Shown: positions 1 through 6,329, numbered from the stretch's first letter. The stretch: DNA of 8,217 bases from JBHIER01 sp046760705 [NCBI: bacterium] (GCA_046760705.1 JBHIER010000127.1:1-8217), one strand, 5' to 3'. Program-made: numbers and translations. The notes: generated by a model not told the origin, from the sequence alone.

Positions 1-802
1 TGAGATTCCGTTTGCCAAAATGGTGGGGGCCGGCAATGACTTTATTCTTGTCGATAACCGGGCCGGCCTTCTGACGGACGACGTCTCATCCTTCGTAAAC
101 AGGGTCTGTTCGCGCCGGGTCTCGGTCGGCGCTGACGGAGTCCTGCTCTTGGAGCAGAGCCGGGTCTCCGATTTCAAGATGCGTTATTTCAACGCCGATG
201 GGGGAGAAGCCGAGTTTTGCGGAAATGGGGCCCGGTGCATCGCCCTCTATGCTTTCCTCAATGGGATCGGTGCAAAGGAGATGTCCTTCGAATCCCGGGC
301 CGGAGTCCGAAGGGCCCAGGTGGACGGGAGTCGGGTCACCATAGAGATGCCGGATCCGACGGACATCAGACTCCGTCTGCCTCTCTCGGAGGAGACTCTC
401 CCGGCCCATTTTGTCAACGTCGGGGTGCCCCATGTGGTCCTCTTTTTGGAGCGCGTTGATGAGGCCGACGTAGTCAGGCGCGGCAGAGCAGTCAGGAAGA
501 TGGACCGGTTTCAACCGGCAGGGACCAATGTCAATTTTGTTCAACTGCTCAATTCGGCCAGGCTGAAGGTGCGCACGTACGAAAGGGGGGTAGAGGATGA
601 GACCTATTCGTGCGGCACCGGGGTGTGTGCCAGTGCTGTGATGGCTCATCTGGTGCATCGAGTTCCATCCCCGGTGAGGGTGTTGACCAGGGCCGGAGAG
701 ACATTGACCGTCTCCTTCCGCCCTCAGGGGGGAAGGATCACCCACTGCACCTTGACGGGGCAGGCGCGGATTGTCTACCACGGAACGCTCATTTTCGATT
801 AG
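1..802 (+). CDS. dapF: Diaminopimelate epimerase, 5' end cut by window edge
   Basis: Interconverts LL- and meso-diaminopimelate in the cytoplasm, late in lysine and peptidoglycan precursor synthesis. The frame is open from position 2, giving EIPFAK ahead of the Met at 20. DapF proteins normally start a few residues before this FxKM.GxGNDF motif, so the true start lies just outside the window and the Met at 20 is internal. Counting from that Met, GAGNDF is at 3-8, the first catalytic cysteine is Cys67 in EFCGNGARC, and the second is Cys198 in SCGTG. The two-lobed epimerase pattern is therefore complete, and 266 visible residues is near the usual family length. The stop at 800-802 overlaps the Shine-Dalgarno region of the next gene, which starts 11 nt later, so the two are probably co-transcribed. 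Identity is secure; only the N-terminus is missing. Confidence 0.95.
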   Translation, partial: EIPFAKMVGAGNDFILVDNRAGLLTDDVSSFVNRVCSRRVSVGADGVLLLEQSRVSDFKMRYFNADGGEAEFCGNGARCIALYAFLNGIGAKEMSFESRAGVRRAQVDGSRVTIEMPDPTDIRLRLPLSEETLPAHFVNVGVPHVVLFLERVDEADVVRRGRAVRKMDRFQPAGTNVNFVQLLNSARLKVRTYERGVEDETYSCGTGVCASAVMAHLVHRVPSPVRVLTRAGETLTVSFRPQGGRITHCTLTGQARIVYHGTLIFD

Positions 803-813
803 GAGGGAGATGT

Positions 814-1974
814 ATGGGAATCTTTATCGGTCGCGGGCGAAAAGCTCGGCGCTGTTACGGGTTCGATGAGATCGCTCTGGCCCCAGGAGATATGACCATC
901 AACCCCGATGATGTGGACACCAGTTGGCATCTGGGAGGGGCCAAATTTGATGTTCCCATCATTGCGGCAGCGATGGATGGTGTGGTCGATACGAAATTTG
1001 CCATTGCCATGGGGAAGTTGGGTGGTTTGGCGGTCCTCAATTTAGAGGGGGTGCAGACGCGGTACGAAAATCCGGAGGAGGTCTTCGCCAGAATTGCCGA
1101 GGCCCCTTCTGAGGAGGCAACGCATCTCGTCCAGGACATTTATAAAGAGCCGATCAAGGAGGAGCTCATCTGCGCCCGCATCGAAGAGATCAAATCGGCC
1201 GGTGTGCCGGCAGTGGTATCGGCCATTCCCCAGCGGGCCGAGCGGTTCGGCAAGATTGCCCAGGAGGCCGGGGTTGACCTTTTCGTCGTGCAGTCGACGG
1301 TGACAACGGTCAAACACATCTCTTCGCAGTACAAAAGTCTCGACTTCACAAAATTTTGCAAAGAGATGTCGGTGCCGGTCATCGTCGGCAACACAGTTTC
1401 CTACGAAGTGGCTCTGCAGCTCATGGAGGCAGGTATCGATGCTCTGCTGGTGGGCATCGGCCCAGGGGCAGCCTGCACCACAAGGGGTGTATTGGGGATC
1501 GGAGTGCCCCAGGTGACAGCCACCGTCGACTGTGCTTCTGCCAGAGACTTTTATTACACCCAGACCGGCCGATACGTCTCTATTATTACCGACGGTGGCA
1601 TGAGCATTGGGGGAGACATCTGTAAGGCCTTTGCCTGTGGCGCTGATGCAGTGATGGTGGGCTCTGCCTTTGCCCGAGCCGAAGAGGCCCCCGGCAGGGG
1701 CTATCACTGGGGTATGGCCACACCCCATGCCAACTTACCCCGGGGCACCCGCATTCGGGTGGGGACTACGGGCACCCTCGAACAGATCCTCTTCGGACCC
1801 GCGGAACTGGACGATGGATCCCAAAATCTGATGGGGGCGCTGAGAACGTCCATGGGCAATTTGGGGGCGAAGAATATTAAAGAGATGCAGTTGACAAAGA
1901 TTATTGTTGCTCCTGCCTTTCAAACGGAAGGCAAGGTCTTCCAGAAAGCCCAACGGGTCGGTATGGGTAAATAG
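814..1974 (+). CDS. guaB3: IMP dehydrogenase family protein, GuaB3 type without CBS domains
   Basis: A 386-residue TIM-barrel protein of the IMP dehydrogenase/GMP reductase family, expected to act in purine nucleotide (GMP) metabolism. The catalytic loop GIGPGAACTTR is at 214-224, with the nucleophilic Cys221. The phosphate-binding stretch DGGMSIGGD is at 260-268, followed by GADAVMVGSAFA (276-287). The barrel runs without a break where classical GuaB carries two CBS domains; length and N-terminus (GRGRKARRCYGFDEIALAP) match the GuaB3 subgroup. From family knowledge such proteins are often annotated IMP dehydrogenase-related; whether this one is a dehydrogenase or a reductase cannot be read from sequence alone. 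The start at 814 is chosen over the in-frame upstream ATG at 610, which overlaps dapF, because AGGAGGGAG (801-809) lies just upstream. It follows dapF by 11 nt. Subgroup call fairly sure, exact reaction less so. Confidence 0.9.
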   Translation: MGIFIGRGRKARRCYGFDEIALAPGDMTINPDDVDTSWHLGGAKFDVPIIAAAMDGVVDTKFAIAMGKLGGLAVLNLEGVQTRYENPEEVFARIAEAPSEEATHLVQDIYKEPIKEELICARIEEIKSAGVPAVVSAIPQRAERFGKIAQEAGVDLFVVQSTVTTVKHISSQYKSLDFTKFCKEMSVPVIVGNTVSYEVALQLMEAGIDALLVGIGPGAACTTRGVLGIGVPQVTATVDCASARDFYYTQTGRYVSIITDGGMSIGGDICKAFACGADAVMVGSAFARAEEAPGRGYHWGMATPHANLPRGTRIRVGTTGTLEQILFGPAELDDGSQNLMGALRTSMGNLGAKNIKEMQLTKIIVAPAFQTEGKVFQKAQRVGMGK

Positions 1975-2035
1975 ATCGAACGCCGACCGGGACACCTTGA
2001 AGAAAGTTCCTGGGATTGAGTCAAAGGAGTGAGAT

Positions 2036-2371
2036 ATGGGTGAGTTATTGACCTTTACCGATGGAAACTTCCAGAAGGAAGTGAAAGAGTCTTCTGTGCC
2101 CGTGGTGGTCGATTTCTGGGCGGTGTGGTGTGCTCCCTGTACCATGATCGCCCCCATTGTCGAAGAGATCGCCACCGAGTATGGGGACAGGATTAAGGTT
2201 GGAAAGTTGGATGTTGACTCCAATCAAAGGACAGCGGCCGAGTTTGGCATCCGCAGCATCCCCAGTCTGCTGATCTTTAAAGAGGGTAAGGTGGCCGAAC
2301 AGATCATCGGAGCCGTGCCCAAGAAAGAGATTGTTAAGAAGGTGGAGTCGGTGCTCTCACCCTCGGCGTGA
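2036..2371 (+). CDS. trxA: Thioredoxin
   Basis: A 111-residue cytoplasmic single-domain thioredoxin that reduces protein disulfides and is normally recharged by thioredoxin reductase, which is not in this window. The active site WCAPC is at 31-35 (redox Cys32 and Cys35), preceded by VVVDFWAVW. The buried Asp26 of the family is present in VVVDF, and the cis-proline loop RSIPSLLIF has Pro76. The centre of the active site is Ala33 instead of the commoner Gly (WCGPC), a variation seen in bona fide thioredoxins that may shift the redox potential slightly. AAAGGAG at 2023-2029 gives a good ribosome-binding site for the ATG at 2036. It lies 61 nt after the GuaB3-like gene on the same strand and may share its transcript. 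No signal peptide is present. Confidence 0.95.
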   Translation: MGELLTFTDGNFQKEVKESSVPVVVDFWAVWCAPCTMIAPIVEEIATEYGDRIKVGKLDVDSNQRTAAEFGIRSIPSLLIFKEGKVAEQIIGAVPKKEIVKKVESVLSPSA

Positions 2372-2373
2372 GC

Positions 2374-2523
2374 TTTTTTGGATTTTGGGTCCCTTTTGGA
2401 TTTCGTATTTCATATTTCGTATTTTGCATTTTGCGTTTTAGATCCGCCGGCTTCGCGGAGCACAAGTTTTGAGTTTTGAATTTTGGATTTCTTTTGGATT
2501 TTGGATTTTCGATTTCGGATTTA
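2374..2523. repeat. Degenerate 7-nt tandem repeat array (GATTTTG / ATTTCGT type)
   Basis: The gap between the thioredoxin and cutA genes is almost wholly T-rich low-complexity DNA with a clear 7-base period. Near 2402-2440 units read ATTTCGT, ATTTCAT, ATTTCGT, ATTTTGC, ATTTTGC, GTTTTAG. Near 2494-2523 they read GATTTTG, GATTTTC, GATTTCG, GATTT. The two halves are separated by a GC-rich spacer with a 5-bp inverted repeat, TCCGC (2443-2447) and GCGGA (2455-2459). The minus-strand frame of the array gives a spurious Asn-Pro-Lys/Glu-Ile-rich peptide. This resembles heptanucleotide short tandem repeats known from cyanobacteria and several candidate phyla. The array stops 3 nt before the cutA ATG. 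I see no conventional terminator for the thioredoxin transcript here. Confidence 0.8.
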
Positions 2524-2526
2524 AAG

Positions 2527-2841
2527 ATGTACGTCACTGTCTATGTGACCGTTGCTGATAGCGGTGAGGCCGAGCGCATCGCCCGAACCCTGGTGGAGGA
2601 GAGGTTGGCCGCCTGCGTCAATTTTTTCCCATGCCGTTCGGTGTACCGATGGAAGGGGGAGATCGAGGAGGCGGCCGAATATGTTCTCATCTGCAAGACG
2701 CAGAAGAGTCTGTTTCGGCGGCTGAAAAGCAAGGTCAAGGAGCTCCATTCCTACGAGGTGCCGGCTATTGTGGCTTTTGACATCGTCGAAGGCCACGGCC
2801 AGTTTCTGAGGTGGATCGGCGATACGACACTGGAGAGATGA
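2527..2841 (+). CDS. cutA: CutA1-type divalent cation tolerance protein
   Basis: A 104-residue protein of the CutA1 family, small very stable trimers with a ferredoxin-like fold, linked to divalent metal tolerance in E. coli though the molecular role remains poorly defined. Family hallmarks are present in order: VEERLAACVNFF (23-34), SVYRWKGEIEEAAEYVLICK (38-57) and LHSYEVPAIVAFDI (73-86), ending with FLRWI. Length matches the family. An in-frame ATG at 2476 would add 17 residues read from the heptad repeat, so ATG 2527 (MYVTVYVTV, the usual first strand) is preferred. No clear Shine-Dalgarno precedes it, because the repeat runs up to the start. Translation may be weak, leaderless or coupled. 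No signal peptide is present. Confidence 0.92.
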   Translation: MYVTVYVTVADSGEAERIARTLVEERLAACVNFFPCRSVYRWKGEIEEAAEYVLICKTQKSLFRRLKSKVKELHSYEVPAIVAFDIVEGHGQFLRWIGDTTLER

Positions 2842-2879
2842 GATCACATCCAGCACCGGGAAGAATTTTAAGAAAAGGC

Positions 2880-2908
2880 TTGACTTTTGATATTTTCAAC
2901 TCTATCTT
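2880..2908 (+). promoter_or_regulatory. Sigma70-like promoter of the cobalamin unit
   Basis: TTGACT at 2880-2885 and TATCTT at 2903-2908 are separated by exactly 17 bp. They match the vegetative -35 and -10 consensus at 5 of 6 and 4 of 6 positions. Transcription would start near 2915, about 15 nt before the riboswitch aptamer, which is the expected arrangement for a leader RNA. The intervening DNA is A+T-rich. The position after cutA and directly ahead of the aptamer supports the call; the start site itself is not demonstrated. Confidence 0.65.
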
Positions 2909-2929
2909 AGACCAAAACTGAATAGGATC

Positions 2930-3118
2930 GATCCAGGTGCCCCGAGTCTGTCGGGGAGAATAGCGGAAGACGGTGAGATTCCGTCGCGGCCCCGCCACTG
3001 TGATCGGTTTGAGGCGAGGGGATTGCCTCACCTCCTCCTGGAGCCACTGTTCTGGCATACTGGAATGGGAAGGCTTGGAGGAGGAGACGCCGTCAGTCAG
3101 GAGACCTGCCTGTGTCGC
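2930..3118 (+). promoter_or_regulatory. Cobalamin riboswitch (B12 element)
   Basis: This leader RNA binds a cobalamin and controls the two downstream genes. Recognisable conserved pieces in order are AGGTGCCCCG (2935-2944) with GGGGAGAATAGCGGAA, GGTGAGATTCCGTCGCGG (2972-2989), CCCCGCCACTGTGAT (2990-3004), GAGCCACTG (3041-3049), GGGAAGGC (3067-3074), and the B12 box GTCAGGAGACCTGCC (3096-3110). An 8-bp pairing of CCTCCTCC (3031-3038) with GGAGGAGG (3077-3084) encloses the peripheral arm. The order and spacing are those of the classical AdoCbl-type element, though the preferred ligand form is not decided here. It lies about 145 nt upstream of the S-component start, with intrinsic terminators in between, which suggests control by transcription termination. 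Confidence 0.93.
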
Positions 3119-3173
3119 ATATTTCGTTGGCCTTCGAGGGAAGGTGAGACGGTATTTTTATATTGTATCGGAG

Positions 3174-3208
3174 AACTCCGACCTCCCAAGAGGTTGGAGT
3201 TTTTTTTT
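3174..3208 (+). terminator. Riboswitch-linked intrinsic terminator, proximal
   Basis: A 12-bp hairpin pairs 3174-3185 (AACTCCGACCTC) with 3190-3201 (GAGGTTGGAGTT) across a CCAA loop, with one G-T pair, followed by an unbroken T run through 3208. This is a textbook Rho-independent terminator about 56 nt after the aptamer and 53 nt before the S-component gene, so it is the likely expression platform. A possible antiterminator partner is GGGAAGGT at 3138-3145, which could pair with ACCTCCC at 3181-3187 with one bulged base; this pairing is inference. Confidence 0.85.
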
Positions 3209-3245
3209 ATTGCTCCCACTGGGAGGTTGGGGTTTTTTGTTTTTC
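3174..3245 (+). terminator. Alternative distal terminator sharing the same 5' arm
   Basis: A second 3' arm, GGGAGGTTGGGGTT at 3221-3234, is followed by a T-rich tract (TTTTTTGTTTTTC). It is complementary to AACTCCGACCTCCC at 3174-3187, allowing G-T pairs, and nearly copies the first 3' arm GAGGTTGGAGTT. A smaller local hairpin, CTCCC (3213-3217) with GGGAG (3221-3225), is also possible. The leader thus has one 5' arm and two successive 3' arms, each with a T tract. The distal one may be a back-up terminator or a relic of arm duplication. Confidence 0.5.
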
Positions 3246-3261
3246 AACCAGGGTGCTCAAA

Positions 3262-3825
3262 ATGATGGTTTTAACGAGGCGAGTTGCTCCAGTTTCTATT
3301 TTCATTGCCTTGGCAGTTGCTGCGGGCCTGGCTTTAATTGAAATCCCTAATGTTGAGCTGATGTCCACTATTGTTTTTCTCTCCGGGTTTTTTCTCGGAT
3401 TTTGGCATGGGGCATTGGTTGGGGGGGTGTCCATGTCTCTTTTTTCGACTTTCAATCCTTTGGGAGTCCCTGTCTTTCCAGTGCTCTTGGCTCAAGTGGG
3501 TATCATGTCCTTTATAGGTTTTGCAGGAGGTGTGTTACGATCCAGCGGAATCAAAGTGAGTGGACCTATTTCCATGGGGTGGTTAGCTCTCATAGGCTTT
3601 TCTCTGACACTCGTTTACGATATAGGAACAAATCTTGGGTTCGCCGTGGCTTTTGGTCTGATTTCCAAGCTGCCAGAGATTGTTGTAGCCGGGCTCATTT
3701 TCTCGGCGGTCCATTTAGTAGCCAATACGATTTTCTTTGCATTTTTGATTCCACCTGTAGTGAGAGTTGTTGGTAAGGTCAGAACTGCTCATACCAACGA
3801 GATGCAGGACTCTTTCAAAATGTAA
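3262..3825 (+). CDS. ECF-type transporter S component, candidate cobalamin/precursor uptake
   Basis: A 187-residue very hydrophobic inner-membrane protein with five to six predicted membrane segments (about 8-27, 33-60, 70-92, 104-122, 124-137, 139-168) and a short polar C-tail. Size, topology and the stretch GFFLGFWHGALVGGVSMSLF (42-61) followed by NPLGVPVFPVLLAQ (65-78) fit a substrate-binding S component of energy-coupling factor transporters. From family knowledge, S components pair with an EcfT membrane protein and EcfA/A' ATPases; none is encoded here, so a shared module elsewhere or solitary function must be assumed. Position behind a cobalamin riboswitch and 11 nt before a BtuB-like receptor argues for cobalamin, cobinamide or a related precursor as substrate, which is inference. 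ATG 3262 (or 3265) is chosen; earlier in-frame codons lie within the terminators. AGGGTG at 3250-3255 is a modest ribosome-binding site. Confidence 0.75.
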   Translation: MMVLTRRVAPVSIFIALAVAAGLALIEIPNVELMSTIVFLSGFFLGFWHGALVGGVSMSLFSTFNPLGVPVFPVLLAQVGIMSFIGFAGGVLRSSGIKVSGPISMGWLALIGFSLTLVYDIGTNLGFAVAFGLISKLPEIVVAGLIFSAVHLVANTIFFAFLIPPVVRVVGKVRTAHTNEMQDSFKM

Positions 3826-3836
3826 GGAGGGAGACA

Positions 3837-5702
3837 ATGCACTACAAGAGATTGTTAGTAGGGTTGGGTGGCTTGCTGAGTTTGCTCGGTCAAACCCTTT
3901 CAGCGCAGGAGCCTGCCGGACAAGATACTGTTTATCAATTGGAAGAGATCGTGGTGACGGCGACGCGTTACCCATTGGCCTTATCAGAGGCTGCGGGCAA
4001 TGTCACGGTGATCACCCGCGAAGAGATCGAACAGTCGACAGCAGAGAGTTTAGGAGATATTCTGCTCATTTATTCAGGGATCGACATAGGCGATCACGGA
4101 CCCTTTGGCTCTCTCCAGACAGCCAGTCTCAGGGGTTCATGGTCAAATGAGGTATTGAGTCTGTTAGATGGCCGGCCTTACAACAACCCTCAGAATGGTT
4201 CCTTGGATCTGAATGTCTTTCCCTTGGAGTCAATAGAGAGAGTTGAAGTCGTGGACGGTGCGCTGTCATCCCTATACGGTGCCAGTGCTGTTGGAGGAGT
4301 GATCAATATAATAACAAAAGCCCCCAAGTCAACCAGACCCTACTCCCAGATACACATCGAAAAGGGGAAGAATAGATTAGACCTTAATAAGTTCCAATTT
4401 GGAAAGGTCTATGGTGAGAATCTCAGTCTGTATTTAACCGGTAGTTTCAATGGTTCGGACGGATATGTGGAGAATAGTGATTACGACGCTCGAGGGTTCA
4501 CCGGCAAGCTCTCCTATTTTTTGAATCCCTCTTTAAGATGCTTGGTTTGGGGTAAATATAGGCAAGGCGAGCTGGGAGTTCCTGGTTCCAGCCCTAATGC
4601 TCGTCAAAAAGATCGGCGAAGCGATTTCGATTTTGAGCTCAGCGGGCAGCTCCTGGAGGACCAAGACACTAAACTCAGACTCTATGGGTCGCACATCAAA
4701 AGAGATTATAAGGATCCGGATTTGGGGACAAAGTCTCTGCATAAGAATACGTTTTACGGAGTTGATGCTCAGCAAAGCATAGATTTGCAGCCGAAGGGCA
4801 AGATCCTATTTGGTTTTAATGCTGAGCGACGGAAAATTGACAGTACTGACGATGGGAAACATTCGACTGGTCAAGAGGCGGTCTTCGGGCTCATAAATGT
4901 GGAGGCGGTCCGGGGCCTCAAGGTCGGACTTGCTGCCCGGCTGGATCGACACTCTGTTTACGGTGTTCAGTTTTCACCAGGCGTCAGTCTGAGATATGAA
5001 GTTTGGCCAGACTTTGCGCTATATTCCTCTGCTGAGAGAGCCTTTAGAGCGCCCAATTTTGATGAGCTCTATGGGTATTATCCTAACTGGCAGTTTTATG
5101 GCAATCAGGATCTCCGGCCCGAGAGGAGTTTCTCCTTTGAAGGGGGTGCAATTGTTAATATCATTGAAGGGGTAAGGCTCTTTGCGAGCTATTATGATCG
5201 AAGAGTTAAAGACATCATCACAACTCAGCTTGATCCGGTTAAATTTGTGACCACTTTCGTAAATAAAGATAAGACTGTTTTCAATGGGTTTAACCTCAAA
5301 GTCGAGGCACATCTGTTCCAAAACGCAGGATTGAAATTAAACTACGATTATCTTAGAGCAAAGGATGTCACAAAAGGGGAGAAATTGCTTTATCGACCAG
5401 AACATTCTATCTCCGGCTATCTGACGTTAGAGAGGAGTTTTATCCAAGACGAAATAAGAACCAAACTTTGGCTTGGAGGAGAGTACATAGGGGGGCGAAC
5501 AGGTTACGATTATAGCACATATTCGCAGGTCGAGATGAAAGGTGTCCCTGTGGCTAACATCAAAGTCACAGTGAAAATCATCGATTTCGAGATTTTCTAT
5601 GCTCTTAAGAATCTACTTGACGAGAAATACCAACTGCGCATTGGGTATCCTATGCCTCGACGGATCTATAAATGGGGATTCACTTGGGAATTTTGGGACT
5701 GA
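3837..5702 (+). CDS. btuB: TonB-dependent outer-membrane receptor, BtuB-like
   Basis: A 621-residue outer-membrane beta-barrel, probably the cobalamin importer energised by TonB-ExbBD; E. coli BtuB is of similar size. An N-terminal signal peptide (1-23, cleavage after LSA) precedes the TonB box EIVVTATR (37-44). The plug covers about 47-163, with SLRGSWSNEVLSLLDGRP (97-113) and SSLYGASAVGGVINIIT (144-160). The barrel follows, including the family segment FRAPNFDELYGYYPNWQFYG with LRPERS near 402-428, and the chain ends in strand FTWEFWD. One oddity: the plug reads VVDGALSSLYG where many receptors have VRGPxSxLYG. The start is fixed by AAGGAGGGAG at 3823-3832 directly before ATG 3837, 11 nt after the S component, so both genes lie under the riboswitch. 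Receptor identity is sure; the cobalamin substrate rests on context and BtuB resemblance. Confidence 0.88.
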   Translation: MHYKRLLVGLGGLLSLLGQTLSAQEPAGQDTVYQLEEIVVTATRYPLALSEAAGNVTVITREEIEQSTAESLGDILLIYSGIDIGDHGPFGSLQTASLRGSWSNEVLSLLDGRPYNNPQNGSLDLNVFPLESIERVEVVDGALSSLYGASAVGGVINIITKAPKSTRPYSQIHIEKGKNRLDLNKFQFGKVYGENLSLYLTGSFNGSDGYVENSDYDARGFTGKLSYFLNPSLRCLVWGKYRQGELGVPGSSPNARQKDRRSDFDFELSGQLLEDQDTKLRLYGSHIKRDYKDPDLGTKSLHKNTFYGVDAQQSIDLQPKGKILFGFNAERRKIDSTDDGKHSTGQEAVFGLINVEAVRGLKVGLAARLDRHSVYGVQFSPGVSLRYEVWPDFALYSSAERAFRAPNFDELYGYYPNWQFYGNQDLRPERSFSFEGGAIVNIIEGVRLFASYYDRRVKDIITTQLDPVKFVTTFVNKDKTVFNGFNLKVEAHLFQNAGLKLNYDYLRAKDVTKGEKLLYRPEHSISGYLTLERSFIQDEIRTKLWLGGEYIGGRTGYDYSTYSQVEMKGVPVANIKVTVKIIDFEIFYALKNLLDEKYQLRIGYPMPRRIYKWGFTWEFWD

Positions 5703-5796
5703 GTCTGTTTCTGTTTCTTTTTGGAGCAGAGAGGGAACATCACGGATTAACAGGAAATAGCAAGGAACAGTAGGGGAAAGACCCATACTGCACAAA

Positions 5797-6060
5797 TCAC
5801 TCAGTCAGCACCATCCTCTTAGTATCGTTGAACTTTCCGCCGCTATCAGACGATAGAAGTAGATTCTGTCCCACGTGACGGTCGAGTCACCAGGCTCTTT
5901 GAGCTCATCCACCAATGTCCTGATCTCCAGCCCCAGAAGATTGTAAATCCTCAGGCTGGTGTGGACAGGACTACTCACCAATCACCGGAAGGGAGTAGTG
6001 GATGTGGCTCACTGGATTAAAGGGATTGGGATAGTCATGGGAGGGCACGCAGAAGAGGCA
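5797..6060 (-). pseudogene. Remnant of a secreted protein's FlgD-like / T9SS-type C-terminal sorting domain
   Basis: Read on the minus strand this gives HDYPNPFNPVSHIHYSLP (YPNPFNP at 6033-6013). After a TAG stop (5973-5971) and a frameshift it continues as LRIYNLLGLEIRTLVDELKE and then STVTWD, and after another shift as GKFNDTKRMVLTE, ending at TGA 5799-5797. This matches the C-terminus of the intact secreted protein at 7217-8020 segment by segment. About a dozen residues between VTWD and IYFYRL (GKDSGG..VASG) are missing, so there is a real deletion near 5866 and not only sequencing indels. The upstream catalytic or binding part of the parent protein is absent; only a few uncertain residues precede the YPNPFNP motif. 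It is a genuine gene relic. Confidence 0.8.
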
Positions 6061-6069
6061 ATTGTGAGG

Positions 6070-6329
6070 TCAACTGTGCTCACCTTCAAATAAAGAAACA
6101 CCGCTGGATAGCTTCTTCACTTTTGCAATGAGTTTCCCAATATCTTCCGCTGAAACTTCTACGATTTCAGGAGTCATTTCATTCTCATAGAAGTTTTTAT
6201 GTAAGCCATTTTTTTAGCCGCAGTCATCTTGATAGTCAGTGCAGCGCCGGCCCATAGCTTTTCAGAGGATCGAACGAGATCTCCCTTGTTCAAGAGCCCC
6301 CTGCCCTCAGCCATGTATTTGTCACTGAT
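6070..6329 (-). pseudogene. PaREP1-like small protein, frameshifted at an A7 run and internally shortened
   Basis: On the minus strand, ATG 6314-6312 opens a frame MAEGRGLLNKGDLVRSSEKL followed by WAGAALTIKMTAAKK, then stops at 6176-6174. The -1 frame, joined at seven A residues (plus-strand T run 6209-6215), reads NGLHKNFYENEMTPEIVEVS and on through EDIGKLIAKVKKL to TGA 6072-6070. Both halves resemble the PaREP1 family (Pfam PF05942): the GDxVxASEKLWGAAALxxK helix and the LHxNFYExxxxPExV C-terminal helix. A middle segment of some 30 residues present in relatives appears missing. Joined, the product would be about 81 residues. PaREP1 function is unknown; these proteins are common in archaea and scattered in bacteria. 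Decay is the likeliest explanation; slippage on the A7 run or a homopolymer sequencing error could also restore the frame. Confidence 0.5.

Noticed and set aside
86-781. Long minus-strand frame opposite dapF
   Set aside because: It is the mirror of a clear dapF reading; no recognisable family and no ribosome-binding site of note.
1042-1728. Minus-strand frame of 228 codons opposite the GuaB3-like gene
   Set aside because: Composition is shadow-like (His/Arg/Cys-rich) and the plus strand encodes a full catalytic domain.
2443-2459. Intrinsic terminator within the trxA-cutA repeat
   Set aside because: The stem is only 5 bp and is not followed by a T run on either strand in the proper place.
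2374-2523. CRISPR array
   Set aside because: Units are 7 nt and directly adjacent, with no constant repeat and variable spacer pattern.
2334-2537. Minus-strand frame rich in Asn-Pro-Lys
   Set aside because: It is a translation of the T-rich heptad repeat array, a well-known kind of spurious protein.
2973-3341. Plus-strand frames across the leader
   Set aside because: They overlap the cobalamin riboswitch and terminators; the RNA structure explains the sequence.
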